Part shown: piece after piece, positions 7,962 to 17,186 of the stretch
Numbering within the stretch: the first letter of the stretch is position 1
How the letters are laid out: each line of letters starts with the position of its first letter
Source of the DNA: Thiomicrorhabdus indica
GTDB taxonomy: Bacteria; Pseudomonadota; Gammaproteobacteria; Thiomicrospirales; Thiomicrospiraceae
Reading direction: 5' to 3'
Assembly (NCBI RefSeq): GCF_004293625.1
Contig: NZ_CP033040.1
Coordinates: 868,001-932,000, forward strand
DNA: 64,000 bases
The notes under the pieces: model-generated
The model's input: only the letters and a program-made list of their open reading frames with translations
Database searches by the model: none
What the model was told of the DNA's origin: nothing
Translations under genes and position numbers: made by a program

Positions 7962-9374
7962 CTAATCTTGTTCGTCAATAAAGCCTGCAGAATTGAATGC
8001 ATCTACAATTTCTTGGGATTGCAGGGCTTTACGCAAAATGCCCATGTTGTGCTCGGTTGCATTGATAAATTGGCAGGAAATTTGATAAGCCCCTAAATCT
8101 TGTCGTGCATTGATACGGATGACTTTACTGCGTTGATGCAATATTTCATAAACCGGTTTTTCCGGATCGCTGGAAATATTGACTTGCAAAAATAGCTCTA
8201 GGATATCGTTAACTTCGACTAAAAACTGGCTGTACAGTGAAAAACCTCCCGGAGAGGCATCATGGTAATCGGACGACCAATATTCTGGAAAGATAATAAT
8301 GTAGTTGCTTGCGGAGATGTTGTTGTAGATTTTCTCTAAAAGCAGGGCGTAATGATACAGATCGATAAAGGACATCAATAAACTGGAGTTATTGCTTTTT
8401 TTCTTCTCTTTGTAGGCTTTGATGTCTCGGTCAATTTTCAATTTTTCCAGCACAGGGCCTTCATAAAGTCGATGGGGCGTAGAGTTTTCAATCAATATCA
8501 ACGTATTGCGACTGATTTGTTGGATTTTCTCATCAAAATCTCGAAGAATGCTCTCGGTGCGGATGTTGCCATGAAGCGAGCTGCAATCAATTTCGTTGTC
8601 TAAGGTTTCACGCAAAGCCGTTTTGGCATCTTCAAGTGGCAGGTGTCCGACGGAAACCCCGTTTAATACATGACGCAAGTATTCGACACGTTCCATAACC
8701 ACCAAAAAAAGTTGATAAGCACTTGGAAAGCTATTTGCCAACGCATCATGAATGTTTTTTTGGTAATTTCGCATCAGCAAATCGAGTTTTTCATTCACGA
8801 TCTCAGTGAAATGCTGAATACCACTTGAGTAGATGTCGCCTTGTAACTCTTCAATGCCTTCATGTGAACCGATACGGATGAAATGATATTTCAAATCTGC
8901 CTTATAACGAAAATAACGACGATTATTGTCTCGGCGTTTGTGAATTGCCAGTTTACGTTTGCTTTCTTCGTCCGTTCGATGAATCCATTCATAGGTGCGA
9001 GGGTGTGAGATTTTAATATAGCGAAGAATGTTCTCTTCTGTCAGTGGACGATCATCGAAATAACGTTGTAGTAGAGCTCTGAGTGATGAATAGAGAGTCT
9101 CTATTAAAAACTGCTGATGGTCAGAAATTAAATACAGCGTTTTATCGAAAGAGGTGATTTTGGCAATAATACAGGCGTGAATAACTCGTTCTTTGTCAGC
9201 TTGTGTGATGCCTTCAATATAAAAGCTTTCGAACGCTTTTCCGTGCAAGCTTCTGAGGTTTAGAAGCAACATTTCAAGTGAGTCGTCGCGAATCATGCGA
9301 TTTGCAACAACTTTCAAATCGAATGAAAGGTCTTCTATGAATGAATGGTCATTATCGTAGTGCGTGCCGGGCAT
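7962..9374 (-). CDS. Unrecognised 470-residue protein, possible degenerate PilZ domain at C-terminus
   Basis: I do not recognise the family. The protein is soluble, with no signal peptide or membrane segment. It is rich in charged and aromatic residues and mostly helical in appearance. Near residue 370 a YHDASPGGFSLYS stretch resembles the D.S..G motif of PilZ (cyclic-di-GMP-binding) domains, followed by beta-like strands to the end, but the RxxxR motif is not obvious. The middle holds a very basic KRRDNNRRYFRYKADLK segment near residue 145. It is separated by 200 nt from the HIRAN gene upstream and 74 nt from the exonuclease downstream, so operon membership is open. A GGDEF-EAL protein exists elsewhere in the window. 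Confidence 0.5.
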   Translation of the reverse strand: MPGTHYDNDHSFIEDLSFDLKVVANRMIRDDSLEMLLLNLRSLHGKAFESFYIEGITQADKERVIHACIIAKITSFDKTLYLISDHQQFLIETLYSSLRALLQRYFDDRPLTEENILRYIKISHPRTYEWIHRTDEESKRKLAIHKRRDNNRRYFRYKADLKYHFIRIGSHEGIEELQGDIYSSGIQHFTEIVNEKLDLLMRNYQKNIHDALANSFPSAYQLFLVVMERVEYLRHVLNGVSVGHLPLEDAKTALRETLDNEIDCSSLHGNIRTESILRDFDEKIQQISRNTLILIENSTPHRLYEGPVLEKLKIDRDIKAYKEKKKSNNSSLLMSFIDLYHYALLLEKIYNNISASNYIIIFPEYWSSDYHDASPGGFSLYSQFLVEVNDILELFLQVNISSDPEKPVYEILHQRSKVIRINARQDLGAYQISCQFINATEHNMGILRKALQSQEIVDAFNSAGFIDEQD

Positions 9375-9574
9375 AAATATTTTATCTCAAGCAGTGGCAA
9401 GGCATGCCGCTGAATGGGTTTGTCATGTGGGTAAATCTTTGCTTAATAGTGGTTATCTTAATCCTATTTATTCTCTTGAAGTTAAAAATTTCACAGATTT
9501 ACAGGGGATATTGTCGATATTGAGTTTTAAAGAGTTCGGGTTTTATAGATTGGTTTTAGAGAATGTCTGGTGCT

Positions 9575-10192
9575 TTATCTTTTCCGAAGTTTGAGTTTCC
9601 AGAAAAATTCATTGTGATGTTTAACTCTAATGAGCTGAATTCCGAGCTTTATCATTTGGAAAAAAGAGGAATGCAGTTCAAGTTTTGCGAATATTTTACC
9701 GGCCGATTCAATCTGAATGATTCTAAGTCTGGTTTTGGATGAAGCTGATAATTCTAGCGTATTGAATGGGGTTACAAGTTTTGCCAGGCGTCTAGGCAGA
9801 TAACCGATTAACCACTGGTGAGGCATAAAATGCCAGTGTAAATTTTTAAAGTTTATTTGGATGGGGCTTAAATTAACGGATGAATTTGTTTCTGGCGTGA
9901 GATGGCTTGTGGATAACTTTCTGGATAACTTGGTAGGTAAACGGTATAAGTATTGATAGTTCAATATTTGCAGCTGCCATTTTTCATGTTCAAGTGTTTG
10001 ATTGTTTTGTAAGGAGATCGGCAGATTTTGCAAAGGGAGCCAAAGTGTGACTGCGTTGGTGTCAAATGGGTTGTTCGGTTCAGGAACTAACTTAAGTTCT
10101 TGATTGTTAGAGAGTATTTTCTCCAAGATTAAGTGGTGTGCACTGTAAAAATAGGTGCCTTTAATACGAAATTTGAATTCAAAAAAGAACAT
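9575..10192 (-). CDS. Stand-alone HIRAN-domain protein
   Basis: A protein of about 205 residues fitting the HIRAN domain, found in DNA-processing enzymes such as HLTF, where it binds 3' DNA ends. Visible landmarks: FRIKGTYFYSAHHLI at the start, a LKLVPEPNNPFDTNAVTLWLP block (the family's REP.NP.D.NA motif) and GYLPRRLAKLV near residue 135. The start is uncertain. ATGs at 10216, 10207 and 10192 are all in frame; I chose 10192, one base after the stop of the upstream pseudouridine synthase, which would suit termination-reinitiation. A one-mismatch palindrome lies at 9698-9707. Confidence 0.7.
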   Translation of the reverse strand: MFFFEFKFRIKGTYFYSAHHLILEKILSNNQELKLVPEPNNPFDTNAVTLWLPLQNLPISLQNNQTLEHEKWQLQILNYQYLYRLPTKLSRKLSTSHLTPETNSSVNLSPIQINFKNLHWHFMPHQWLIGYLPRRLAKLVTPFNTLELSASSKTRLRIIQIESAGKIFAKLELHSSFFQMIKLGIQLIRVKHHNEFFWKLKLRKR

Positions 10193-10193
10193 A

Positions 10194-11282
10194 TTATGAA
10201 GCGACATCTGTTGCATTTTGGCAGGACAGCAAGTCAAGTTGGTGTTCGCTAAGTGTTATCTCTTTCAGTTGGTTGTCCAGTGGACAAGTCCAGCTAAGTG
10301 AATACGCAGTGAGCTGTAAATCATGTGCATCAAGACTTATGCTCTGAGGTTCACTCAGAACGATATTTCCATATAGTCGATCTCCAATAATTGGGCTATT
10401 CAGAAATGCTAAATGTTTACGAATTTGATGTTTACGCCCTGTATGCAAGGTGATTTTTAAGCGACTTATGTCGTTTTCTGCACAGTAATGCAACATAGAG
10501 ATTTCGGATAAGGCATCTTTACCATCAACCTTATCTGTGACCAAAATATGTGATATTTGCTGAGATTGATTTTCGTAGACGATTTGAAATCCACCGGCCG
10601 GTATAGGTGAATCTATCGTTGTAATGGTTTTCAAAAAGTTTCCTCGGACATTCGCTTGGTAGATTTTGTGAATCTTTCCTTGTTCAAACTGCTGGCTGAA
10701 ATCTCGCGCCATTGATTTACTGTGCGCGATGATCATTAACCCCCGAGTGGCTCGGTCTAGTCGATGAACGATCCAGCTTTGTCTGGGTTCACCTAAATTC
10801 TGAAAATAGAGCTCAACCCATCGATAAAGCGCGCTAAAATCGCCCCACTTAGAACCTTGTGAAAACATGCCGCGAGGTTTCAGCCAAACAGAATATTCTT
10901 TGCCATCGAACAAGCACTGTGCCTTGGGTGTGACAGATTCAAGCACGTCGGGGTTGTAGTAGAAATCAACCTGCTCGTGCGACTTTAATGGGCGTTTTAA
11001 GCGGCGGATTCGTTCAGCTTTTTTCGTTTTGGTTGTTTTATCGATGCTTTGGGCAGAGTTTGGGTATTCGGTTTTTTGCTCTGGTTTGTTGGCGAGTTTA
11101 CTTAACCAGACAGCGCCTTTTTGCGCGGCCGTTTTAATAGTGGATTTTGTTAGACTACTGGAGAGTGCTAATAGTTCCAGAATGGATGTTTGGTCGTCGC
11201 CAGTGATTTGAATGTGTTTTGCTCGATTTTCTGAATCGGCTTTAGGCGCAATGGCTGTATTGGTTGAGGTGCAAGTTTTCAT
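10194..11282 (-). CDS. RluA-family RNA pseudouridine synthase
   Basis: Isomerises uridine in RNA. The catalytic Asp is in VHRLDRATRGLMI (near residue 180) and a second family motif is HTGRKHQIRKHLAF. About 80 poorly conserved basic residues precede the domain; the S4-like region is not clear. The 370-residue open frame starts at a TTG at 11306, but the ATG at 11282 is the better start and leaves the divergent gene free. The target site cannot be named. Possibly co-transcribed with the HIRAN gene. Confidence 0.85.
   Translation of the reverse strand: MKTCTSTNTAIAPKADSENRAKHIQITGDDQTSILELLALSSSLTKSTIKTAAQKGAVWLSKLANKPEQKTEYPNSAQSIDKTTKTKKAERIRRLKRPLKSHEQVDFYYNPDVLESVTPKAQCLFDGKEYSVWLKPRGMFSQGSKWGDFSALYRWVELYFQNLGEPRQSWIVHRLDRATRGLMIIAHSKSMARDFSQQFEQGKIHKIYQANVRGNFLKTITTIDSPIPAGGFQIVYENQSQQISHILVTDKVDGKDALSEISMLHYCAENDISRLKITLHTGRKHQIRKHLAFLNSPIIGDRLYGNIVLSEPQSISLDAHDLQLTAYSLSWTCPLDNQLKEITLSEHQLDLLSCQNATDVAS
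10593..10602. repeat. ACCGGCCGGT palindrome, copy in pseudouridine synthase gene
   Basis: Exact copy read on the minus strand as PAG (IPAGGF). One of the few copies without an RA tail on either side. Confidence 0.95.
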
Positions 11283-11343
11283 ACGGATTTGAAACCTTTC
11301 AAGCAAAGCATTCGAATAATTATGAGTTGGATTTTACATGGAT

Positions 11344-11350
11344 AGAGGAG
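11344..11350 (+). promoter_or_regulatory. Ribosome-binding site deciding a TTG start
   Basis: AGAGGAG lies six bases before a TTG at 11357. This supports an internal TTG start for the metalloprotease gene over the TTG at 11264, which would overlap the divergent pseudouridine synthase. Confidence 0.65.
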
Positions 11351-11356
11351 ACGCTT

Positions 11357-12556
11357 TTGCATTTTTCACTGTTGCTTGAAGATGAGAAAACTTCTGTTGA
11401 GTTGCCAGTAAGACAAGGTCGTCGTAGAAAAACTATCGCGCTTAAGTTCGAATCTAACCGGCCGGTGATTGAAGTACCAAAGCATTTGCGAGGCACTCAA
11501 ATTGAAAGGTTATTATCTGAAAATCTTGTTTGGCTTCGTCGTGCTTACCGTAAATGGCTGATGTCTAATTCGCCAAATTCTGATTCAAGTACTTCTGACT
11601 GTTTAAGTGAACGTGAGTATTTAGATTTTGGGCATCATGCTGGGGAAGTTTTTTGTCAGCAACGGAATGAGAAGCACCCTTGTACCGCAAGGAATGGCTA
11701 TTTAAGCGATATTGAGTTTGCTGGAAAAAAGCTTCCGGTAGAACTGGCTGTTAAAAAGGTTCAGTCAGAAATGATGGAAAATGGTTTTGAATGCTCACTT
11801 GATTCCAAGCAGTGGCGGAGTTTTAAAACCGCTTTTGCAAAACGTTGGGACTCCGCTAAAAGCACACGATCGAAGTCGCAGGAAATTGAAAATACACAAA
11901 ATGTTAAGCCTTCCGAGGTTATTGATCTAGAGCGTTTTCTGCTTGGATGTAAACAGACTCTTTGGCCAGCGGTTTGGAAGATTAAACTCGAATGTAATCG
12001 TTCAGTTACGCCTATTGTAGATTTGCCCAAAAGTGATGAGTGGCTAATTTTTGTGAATAATAGCCTTATGGAAGTGAAATTTTCTGTCTATGCTGAATTA
12101 CAAAACTTTTCGGACTCTGAAAGGTTTCTTCAGCAGGTGCAGACTCAGGAGACTTTGAAAGCTTGCCTGAATTGGGCGCTTAATTGGATACTCAGCTGTG
12201 TGTTTGGAGAGCTGTATAAGCGTTGTTTAACCGGCTATTTGCAATTAAATTTACCGCGATTTGCCAGCGCAATGAATTTGGACTATTGCCGTTTTGAAGT
12301 GCGCAGTTATAAGTCACGATGGGGTAGCTGCAAGTCGGATGCCTCTTTACAATTTAATTGGCGTATTTGTCAGGCTGAGGTATCGGTGATTGATTCATTA
12401 ATTATTCATGAGCTAGCCCATTTACAGCACCCGAATCATTCTGCAAGTTTTTGGAGTTTGGTGAAACGCTATGATGCCAACTTTTTTGCCAGCGAACAGC
12501 TATTTAAAACGGCTGGAAAACGTTGGATTCAATTTTTAAATACTGCCTATCGCTGA
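11357..12556 (+). CDS. YgjP/DUF45-type zinc metallopeptidase with a central insertion
   Basis: A C-terminal domain of about 120 residues has YKSRWGSCKSDASLQFNWRICQA and IIHELAHLQHPNHSASFWSLV: the WGSC and HExxH signatures of the YgjP (M48-like) family. The N-terminal part, VRQGRRRKTIALKFESNRPVIEVPKHL, fits the family's small beta domain. The 400-residue length is well above the usual 230-250 because about 150 residues, charged and low in recognisable motifs, lie between the two parts. The TTG start at 11357 is chosen for its AGAGGAG site. Divergent from the pseudouridine synthase. Substrate unknown. Confidence 0.78.
   Translation: MHFSLLLEDEKTSVELPVRQGRRRKTIALKFESNRPVIEVPKHLRGTQIERLLSENLVWLRRAYRKWLMSNSPNSDSSTSDCLSEREYLDFGHHAGEVFCQQRNEKHPCTARNGYLSDIEFAGKKLPVELAVKKVQSEMMENGFECSLDSKQWRSFKTAFAKRWDSAKSTRSKSQEIENTQNVKPSEVIDLERFLLGCKQTLWPAVWKIKLECNRSVTPIVDLPKSDEWLIFVNNSLMEVKFSVYAELQNFSDSERFLQQVQTQETLKACLNWALNWILSCVFGELYKRCLTGYLQLNLPRFASAMNLDYCRFEVRSYKSRWGSCKSDASLQFNWRICQAEVSVIDSLIIHELAHLQHPNHSASFWSLVKRYDANFFASEQLFKTAGKRWIQFLNTAYR
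11457..11466. repeat. ACCGGCCGGT palindrome, copy in metallopeptidase gene
   Basis: Exact copy read as RPV (NRPVIE), near the N-terminus of the protein. Confidence 0.95.
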
Positions 12557-12586
12557 AAAGTCCTTAGGTATTCGAGGAGGAGAAGT

Positions 12587-13315
12587 ATGGAGCAGATGGA
12601 ACAAAACGGGCATTTGCATGCAAGAGGTCAACAAATATTACGTCATCATGGTGGTGATGCGGAACATGCTCGAAAAATGATTACGCAGTCTTATGAACGG
12701 CGTCATGATGTGGATTTTTGGGAGTTTTGGAATGCGCAAATGGCACCAGCTATTTCTGCTGGCGATTTGTTATTAGATTTAGGTGCGGGGATTGGCCAGT
12801 TTGTCAATGATTTAGCATTACGCTACCCAGACAATAAGGCGATTGGTGTGGAAGCTGCAAATTATATGTATGCCGCTAAATTGACGTTGCCAGAAAATGC
12901 CACCCTGTTACAAGCCGATTTAACCGACGGCATTTTGCCTATTGAAGAGGGATCGGTTGCCGTGATTATGGCAAACATGTTGATTCATGAGTTGCCACAA
13001 CCGGTAAGTTTGTTTCGTGGGATTTACCACTGGTTAAAACCCGGCGGACGATTTTGTATCATTGACTTAGTACGTCAGCCGCTTGAGTCATATTTGAATC
13101 ACAAGTTCCCTGAAGGTGAAATTTGGCAAGCTGAAAATGCCAATAATAAAAATGACAAAGAAAAGCTAGAAGAAGTTTTTGAGCATTTTTTAGAGCATAA
13201 TCGTTACCATGCGACGGATTTGATCTTTATGCTTGCAAAGATTGGATTCAAAATCATTGAAAATACCCCAAACGGACGCTTTGTTCGATTGGTAGTAGAG
13301 AAGCCGGCCGGTTAA
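12587..13315 (+). CDS. Class I SAM-dependent methyltransferase
   Basis: A 242-residue Rossmann-type methyltransferase. Motif I is LLLDLGAGIGQFV (near residue 63), motif II ends in VEAAN, motif IV is VAVIMANMLIHEL and motif post-I/VI appears in WLKPGGRFCIIDLV. The substrate cannot be told from the sequence. It has a very strong GGAGGAG ribosome-binding site just before the ATG and lies 30 nt after the metallopeptidase gene, so co-transcription is likely. The C-terminus is KPAG, spelled by a one-mismatch palindrome at 13304, and the stop is followed by an intrinsic terminator. Confidence 0.8.
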   Translation: MEQMEQNGHLHARGQQILRHHGGDAEHARKMITQSYERRHDVDFWEFWNAQMAPAISAGDLLLDLGAGIGQFVNDLALRYPDNKAIGVEAANYMYAAKLTLPENATLLQADLTDGILPIEEGSVAVIMANMLIHELPQPVSLFRGIYHWLKPGGRFCIIDLVRQPLESYLNHKFPEGEIWQAENANNKNDKEKLEEVFEHFLEHNRYHATDLIFMLAKIGFKIIENTPNGRFVRLVVEKPAG

Positions 13316-13324
13316 TTTTGACAG

Positions 13325-13355
13325 ATTATGCCCACTATAAAGGCATAATTTTCTT
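13325..13355 (+). terminator. Intrinsic terminator after the methyltransferase gene
   Basis: Arms 13325-13332 and 13342-13349 (ATTATGCC / GGCATAAT) form an 8-bp stem with a 9-nt loop, followed by TTTTCTT. Confidence 0.75.
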
Positions 13356-13691
13356 GGTTTTAATAAAGACTATTTTTTGAGAAATTTAGCACTGTTGGGC
13401 TTAGAACTTCTCGGAGGTTTTTTCTTATGGTGTTTTCCAAATGAGGATAGCCACTCACAAATTTATCTTTTTATTACGGACTATTTTCTTTCCGTCCGAA
13501 TTTCTAATAAAAGCTTAATGCTAAGTAATTTTTTGTAGATTACTACGCAATTTATTGTGAAATATGGCATTGTAGTTTACAAAATTTAACTGACTGTTTA
13601 ACAGCACTTAAATTTACCTTTTGTTTAAGGCACATAATAAAGCACATATAAACACATATAAATTTGTCAGAAATTAATTGGGAGTTTGGCT
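13356..13691. other. AT-rich gap upstream of ppsA
   Basis: No gene is supported here. The stretch is AT-rich and presumably holds the ppsA promoter, but I cannot pick one. A GGGAG ribosome-binding site at 13681-13685 closes it. Confidence 0.5.
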
Positions 13692-16130
13692 ATGTCTCAG
13701 TCTGCATCAAAATCAAGTTATCAATTTATCCGTTTTTTTAATGAGCTTACCATTGATGACATCCCCGTTGTCGGTGGGAAGAATGCATCACTCGGTGAGA
13801 TGTATCAAGAACTTGTTCCAAAAGGTATTCCTGTTCCAAATGGTTTTGCGGTCACTGCGGATGCATACCGTGCAGTACTTGAAGAAAATAACTTATTGGA
13901 TGAAATGCATCATTTGTTGGATAACCTTGACCCAGATGATCCACGAGATTTGCAGCGACGAGGCAATCAAATTCGTGAAATGATTTACTCTGCACATTTG
14001 CCGGACGCTCTGTATGAAGAAATGGTTGCGGCCTATGAAGAGTTGATGGGGCAAATGAATGGAGAAGGCTCTTTAGCGATTCGAAGTTCAGCAACGGCTG
14101 AGGATTTACCTACTGCAAGTTTTGCAGGTCAGCAAGACACTTATCTGAATATTGCTGGTCTTCCAAGTTACATTGATGCTTGTCGTCGCTGCTTTGCGAG
14201 TTTATTTACCGATCGTGCTATTCACTACCGTATTGACCAAGGGTTTGACCATTTTGATGTGGCGCTCTCGATTGGTGTGCAGATTATGGTTCGTTCGGAT
14301 TTATCTGCATCTGGAGTGATGTTTACTATTGATACGGAAACAGGATTTCGTGATTCGGTGCTGATTACCGGAGCCTATGGGTTAGGAGAGAACGTGGTGC
14401 AAGGTGCCGTGGATCCTGATGAGTTTTATGTGCATAAGCCAACCTATAAAAAAGGTTTTCGTTCTGTCTTGAAACGACATTTAGGTGCGAAAAAAATCAA
14501 AATGATTTACTCGACGGACCAGACGCATCGTTTTCCGGTTCGCAATGTGCCCACCCCAAATTCTGATCGAAAAAAATTCTGTATCAATGACAAAGAAGTT
14601 TTGCAATTGGCTGAATATGCAATGACGATTGAAGACCATTATTCTGCTCGTGCGAACACCGATCGACCAATGGATATCGAATGGGCGAAAGATGGGGTGA
14701 CCGGTGAGCTATTTATTGTTCAAGCACGCCCAGAAACAGTGGCATCGCAACAACAAGCAAATGTGTTGCGTCAATTTAATTTAAATAATGTGGATGAAAA
14801 AACTCCCATTATTATTGGTCGTTCAGTGGGGGCCAAAATTGCAGTCGGTCGAGCGAGAGTGATTGAATCAGTTGATCATCTGCATGAATTCAAAGCCGGT
14901 GAGATTTTGGTTTCGGATATTACGACGCCAGACTGGGAACCGATTATGAAAATGGCCACAGCGCTGGTGACTAACCGCGGTGGGCGTACTTGTCATGCTG
15001 CGATTATTGCCCGTGAGTTGGGGATTCCAGCGGTCGTCGGAAGTGCGAAAGGCACGGATACGATTAAAACCGGCCAGTTGATTACGGTTTCTTGTGCCGA
15101 AGGGGATGAAGGTCGAATCTACGATGGCGAAGTGCCATTCGAGGTGGTGGAAACCGAGTTGGATAATTTAGTGATGCCAAAAACCGAGATGCTAATGAAT
15201 CTTGGGAATCCGGACATGGCGTTTGCCTCGAACTTTATTCCCAATGCTGGAGTCGGCTTGGCGCGTATGGAGTTTATTATTAACACTCAAATCCAAGCAC
15301 ATCCGCTTGCCCTGTTGAATCCTGATTTAATAAAATCCGATAAAGCGCGTTCTAAGGTAGAGGCGTTAGTTGAGCCCTACAACGGTGACGGCGCTACATT
15401 CTTTATCGATAAGCTGTCCGAAGGAATTGGAACCTTAGCGGCCGGTTTTTATCCTAAACCGGTGGTGGTTCGCTTATCAGATTTCAAAACCAATGAGTAC
15501 GCTAACTTAATTGGGGGAAGGGCTTTTGAGCAGGATGAAGAAAATCCTATGATTGGTTTCCGAGGCGCATCCCGTTACAACGATGAACAATTTGCGCCGG
15601 CCTTTGCATTGGAATGTCGTGCATTGAAAAAAGTTCGTGAAGAAATGGGCTTGGATAATATTGTCATCATGGTGCCTTTCTGTCGCAGAGTGAACGAAGC
15701 GAGAGAGGTGATTGATACGCTTGCCAAGAACGGCTTAGTGCGTGGCGCGAATGGTTTGAAAATTTACATGATGTGTGAAATTCCAAACAATGTATTAATG
15801 ATTGATGAATTTTCGGAGTTTTTTGACGGTTTTTCAATTGGAACCAATGATTTGACACAGTTGGTCTTGGGTGTTGATCGTGATTCTGAAAAGGTCGCTT
15901 ATGATTATGACGAGCGTGATCCTGGCGTGAAGAAAATGGTGACTTGGGCAATTCAAGGTGCAAAACGCAATGGCAAGCACATTAGTCTTTGTGGTCAAGC
16001 ACCGTCAGATTATCCTGAGTTTGCAGAATTCTTGGTTGAAGAGGGCATTGATGCCATGAGCTTGAATCCCGATTCAATCATGAGTACTTTGCCAAAAGTC
16101 TTAGAGCTTGAAGAAAAATTGGGTCGTTAA
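13692..16130 (+). CDS. ppsA: Phosphoenolpyruvate synthase
   Basis: Converts pyruvate, ATP and water to phosphoenolpyruvate, AMP and phosphate; an entry step of gluconeogenesis. About 812 residues. The N-terminal nucleotide-binding domain shows VGGKNASLGEM and SSATAEDLPTASFAGQQDT. The swivelling domain has the phospho-His motif GGRTCHAAIIARELGIPAVVG near residue 435. The C-terminal PEP/pyruvate domain has IGTNDLTQLVLG and the active-site Cys in SLCGQAPSD. The ATG at 13692 follows a GGGAG site. It stands alone and is followed by strong hairpins. Confidence 0.96.
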   Translation: MSQSASKSSYQFIRFFNELTIDDIPVVGGKNASLGEMYQELVPKGIPVPNGFAVTADAYRAVLEENNLLDEMHHLLDNLDPDDPRDLQRRGNQIREMIYSAHLPDALYEEMVAAYEELMGQMNGEGSLAIRSSATAEDLPTASFAGQQDTYLNIAGLPSYIDACRRCFASLFTDRAIHYRIDQGFDHFDVALSIGVQIMVRSDLSASGVMFTIDTETGFRDSVLITGAYGLGENVVQGAVDPDEFYVHKPTYKKGFRSVLKRHLGAKKIKMIYSTDQTHRFPVRNVPTPNSDRKKFCINDKEVLQLAEYAMTIEDHYSARANTDRPMDIEWAKDGVTGELFIVQARPETVASQQQANVLRQFNLNNVDEKTPIIIGRSVGAKIAVGRARVIESVDHLHEFKAGEILVSDITTPDWEPIMKMATALVTNRGGRTCHAAIIARELGIPAVVGSAKGTDTIKTGQLITVSCAEGDEGRIYDGEVPFEVVETELDNLVMPKTEMLMNLGNPDMAFASNFIPNAGVGLARMEFIINTQIQAHPLALLNPDLIKSDKARSKVEALVEPYNGDGATFFIDKLSEGIGTLAAGFYPKPVVVRLSDFKTNEYANLIGGRAFEQDEENPMIGFRGASRYNDEQFAPAFALECRALKKVREEMGLDNIVIMVPFCRRVNEAREVIDTLAKNGLVRGANGLKIYMMCEIPNNVLMIDEFSEFFDGFSIGTNDLTQLVLGVDRDSEKVAYDYDERDPGVKKMVTWAIQGAKRNGKHISLCGQAPSDYPEFAEFLVEEGIDAMSLNPDSIMSTLPKVLELEEKLGR

Positions 16131-16160
16131 GACTTAATTCCTCCAAATCTAGCCCTCCGG

Positions 16161-16199
16161 CTTCGGTAAGTTGCCTAACAAGGCGTTTCTTTACCGAAG
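16161..16199 (+). terminator. Long hairpin after ppsA
   Basis: CTTCGGTAA (16161-16169) pairs with TTACCGAAG (16191-16199), and an inner GCC/GGC can extend it. There is no T-run, so it may protect the 3' end or help the terminator that follows. Confidence 0.5.
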
Positions 16200-16226
16200 T
16201 ATCTATCCGATTCAATCTTGAGTCAC

Positions 16227-16261
16227 TTGTCGCAGGAATTTCATCTCCTGCGGCAATTTTT
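16227..16261 (+). terminator. Intrinsic terminator of ppsA
   Basis: An 11-bp stem (one G-U pair) forms between 16227-16237 and 16246-16256 with an 8-nt loop, followed immediately by a run of five T. Confidence 0.82.
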
Positions 16262-16659
16262 CATTGAATTTTATTGAACTTCTCTCGGTTATATTTTGTG
16301 TAGAAGTTTTATAAAACGTTTCTTGTCACCGTTTTAAAATAGCTTTGGAATTCCTTGCTAAATCAGTGATTCAGTTACCTAAGGATCTTCTGATTTGATT
16401 AGAGGTTCCCTAAGTGGTTTAGTTCATTGGTTTTTATAGCGATCACTCCAATAATCCAGCTACCTAAAACGACAGTTGATACGTCGACATTTTTACATGC
16501 AAGCGATTCAGTATAGGCTGCTTATGATAAATTGTGAAATCAGTTCAGGCGTGATTGAGTATATCAGGGTGAGTACCCATAACTGGAAAGTGGTGCACAA
16601 TAATGATCTACTTGTTTGCATAATACCGGTTTTATTTTTTAACACAGTGGGGAAAGCAA
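16262..16659. other. Gap between ppsA and the haemoglobin gene
   Basis: No convincing gene. It contains copy 2 of the TTAGAGGTTCCCTAA element (16399-16413). A GGGGAAAG ribosome-binding site for the next gene lies at its right end. A 63-codon open frame here has no ribosome-binding site or recognisable content. Confidence 0.5.
16399..16413. repeat. Dispersed TTAGAGGTTCCCTAA element, copy 2
   Basis: Identical over 15 nt to copy 1. The preceding AGGATCTTCTGATTTGA is a degraded complement of the right half, consistent with a former hairpin. Confidence 0.6.
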
Positions 16660-17097
16660 ATGAATAAGAAAAACACATTGTACGGATTTGGTGATGCGAC
16701 TTATCAGTCGGTTGGCGAGTATGAAGGATTAGTAAAACTGGTTGATGATTTTTATGATGCGATGGATGCTCTGCCGGAAGCTCAAAAAATTCGCAGTATG
16801 CATCGAGATGATTTAAGTGAGTCACGAAGCAAACTCGTGTATTTCTTATCTGGTTGGATGAATGGTCCTGATATTTATCAGGACAAGTATGGTTCAATAA
16901 ATATCCCAAAAGCCCATGCTCATTTGAAAGTAGGCGAAGAAGAACGTGACGCTTGGCTGCTCTGCATGAAAGTAGCACTAGAAAAACAGCCTTACCCCGA
17001 AGAATTAAAAAACTACTTGCTTGACCAGCTTGCAAAACCGGCTGAAATGATTAGGCGAGTGAGTCAAAGTGAACAACAGAAGACGGCAGAAAAATAA
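16660..17097 (+). CDS. Group II truncated haemoglobin
   Basis: A 145-residue haem protein of the 2/2 globin type, whose members bind O2 or NO or help detoxify NO. Family features: LVDDFYDAMDALPEAQKIRSMH in helices B-E, YFLSGWMNGPDIYQDKYGS, the proximal His in KAHAHLKV and the conserved Trp of helix G in DAWLLCM. The C-terminal AEKPAEM-like tail is typical of group II. It has a strong ribosome-binding site and is followed after 89 nt by an HPP-family gene on the same strand. Confidence 0.9.
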   Translation: MNKKNTLYGFGDATYQSVGEYEGLVKLVDDFYDAMDALPEAQKIRSMHRDDLSESRSKLVYFLSGWMNGPDIYQDKYGSINIPKAHAHLKVGEEERDAWLLCMKVALEKQPYPEELKNYLLDQLAKPAEMIRRVSQSEQQKTAEK

Positions 17098-17186
17098 TAA
17101 AGGCAATATAAATTGAAAGCCAATATGCGTTTAAGTTGATTTCATTTTAAGGTCATTGATTATTTAATTTTAAACAGGTTGCTTTT

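Noticed and set aside
9364-9594. A 76-codon plus-strand frame between the PilZ-like and HIRAN genes
   Set aside because: No ribosome-binding site or recognisable content; it overlaps the starts and ends of minus-strand genes.
16476-16667. 63-codon plus-strand frame before the haemoglobin gene
   Set aside because: Amino-acid content is arbitrary and no ribosome-binding site precedes it; it also overlaps the haemoglobin start.
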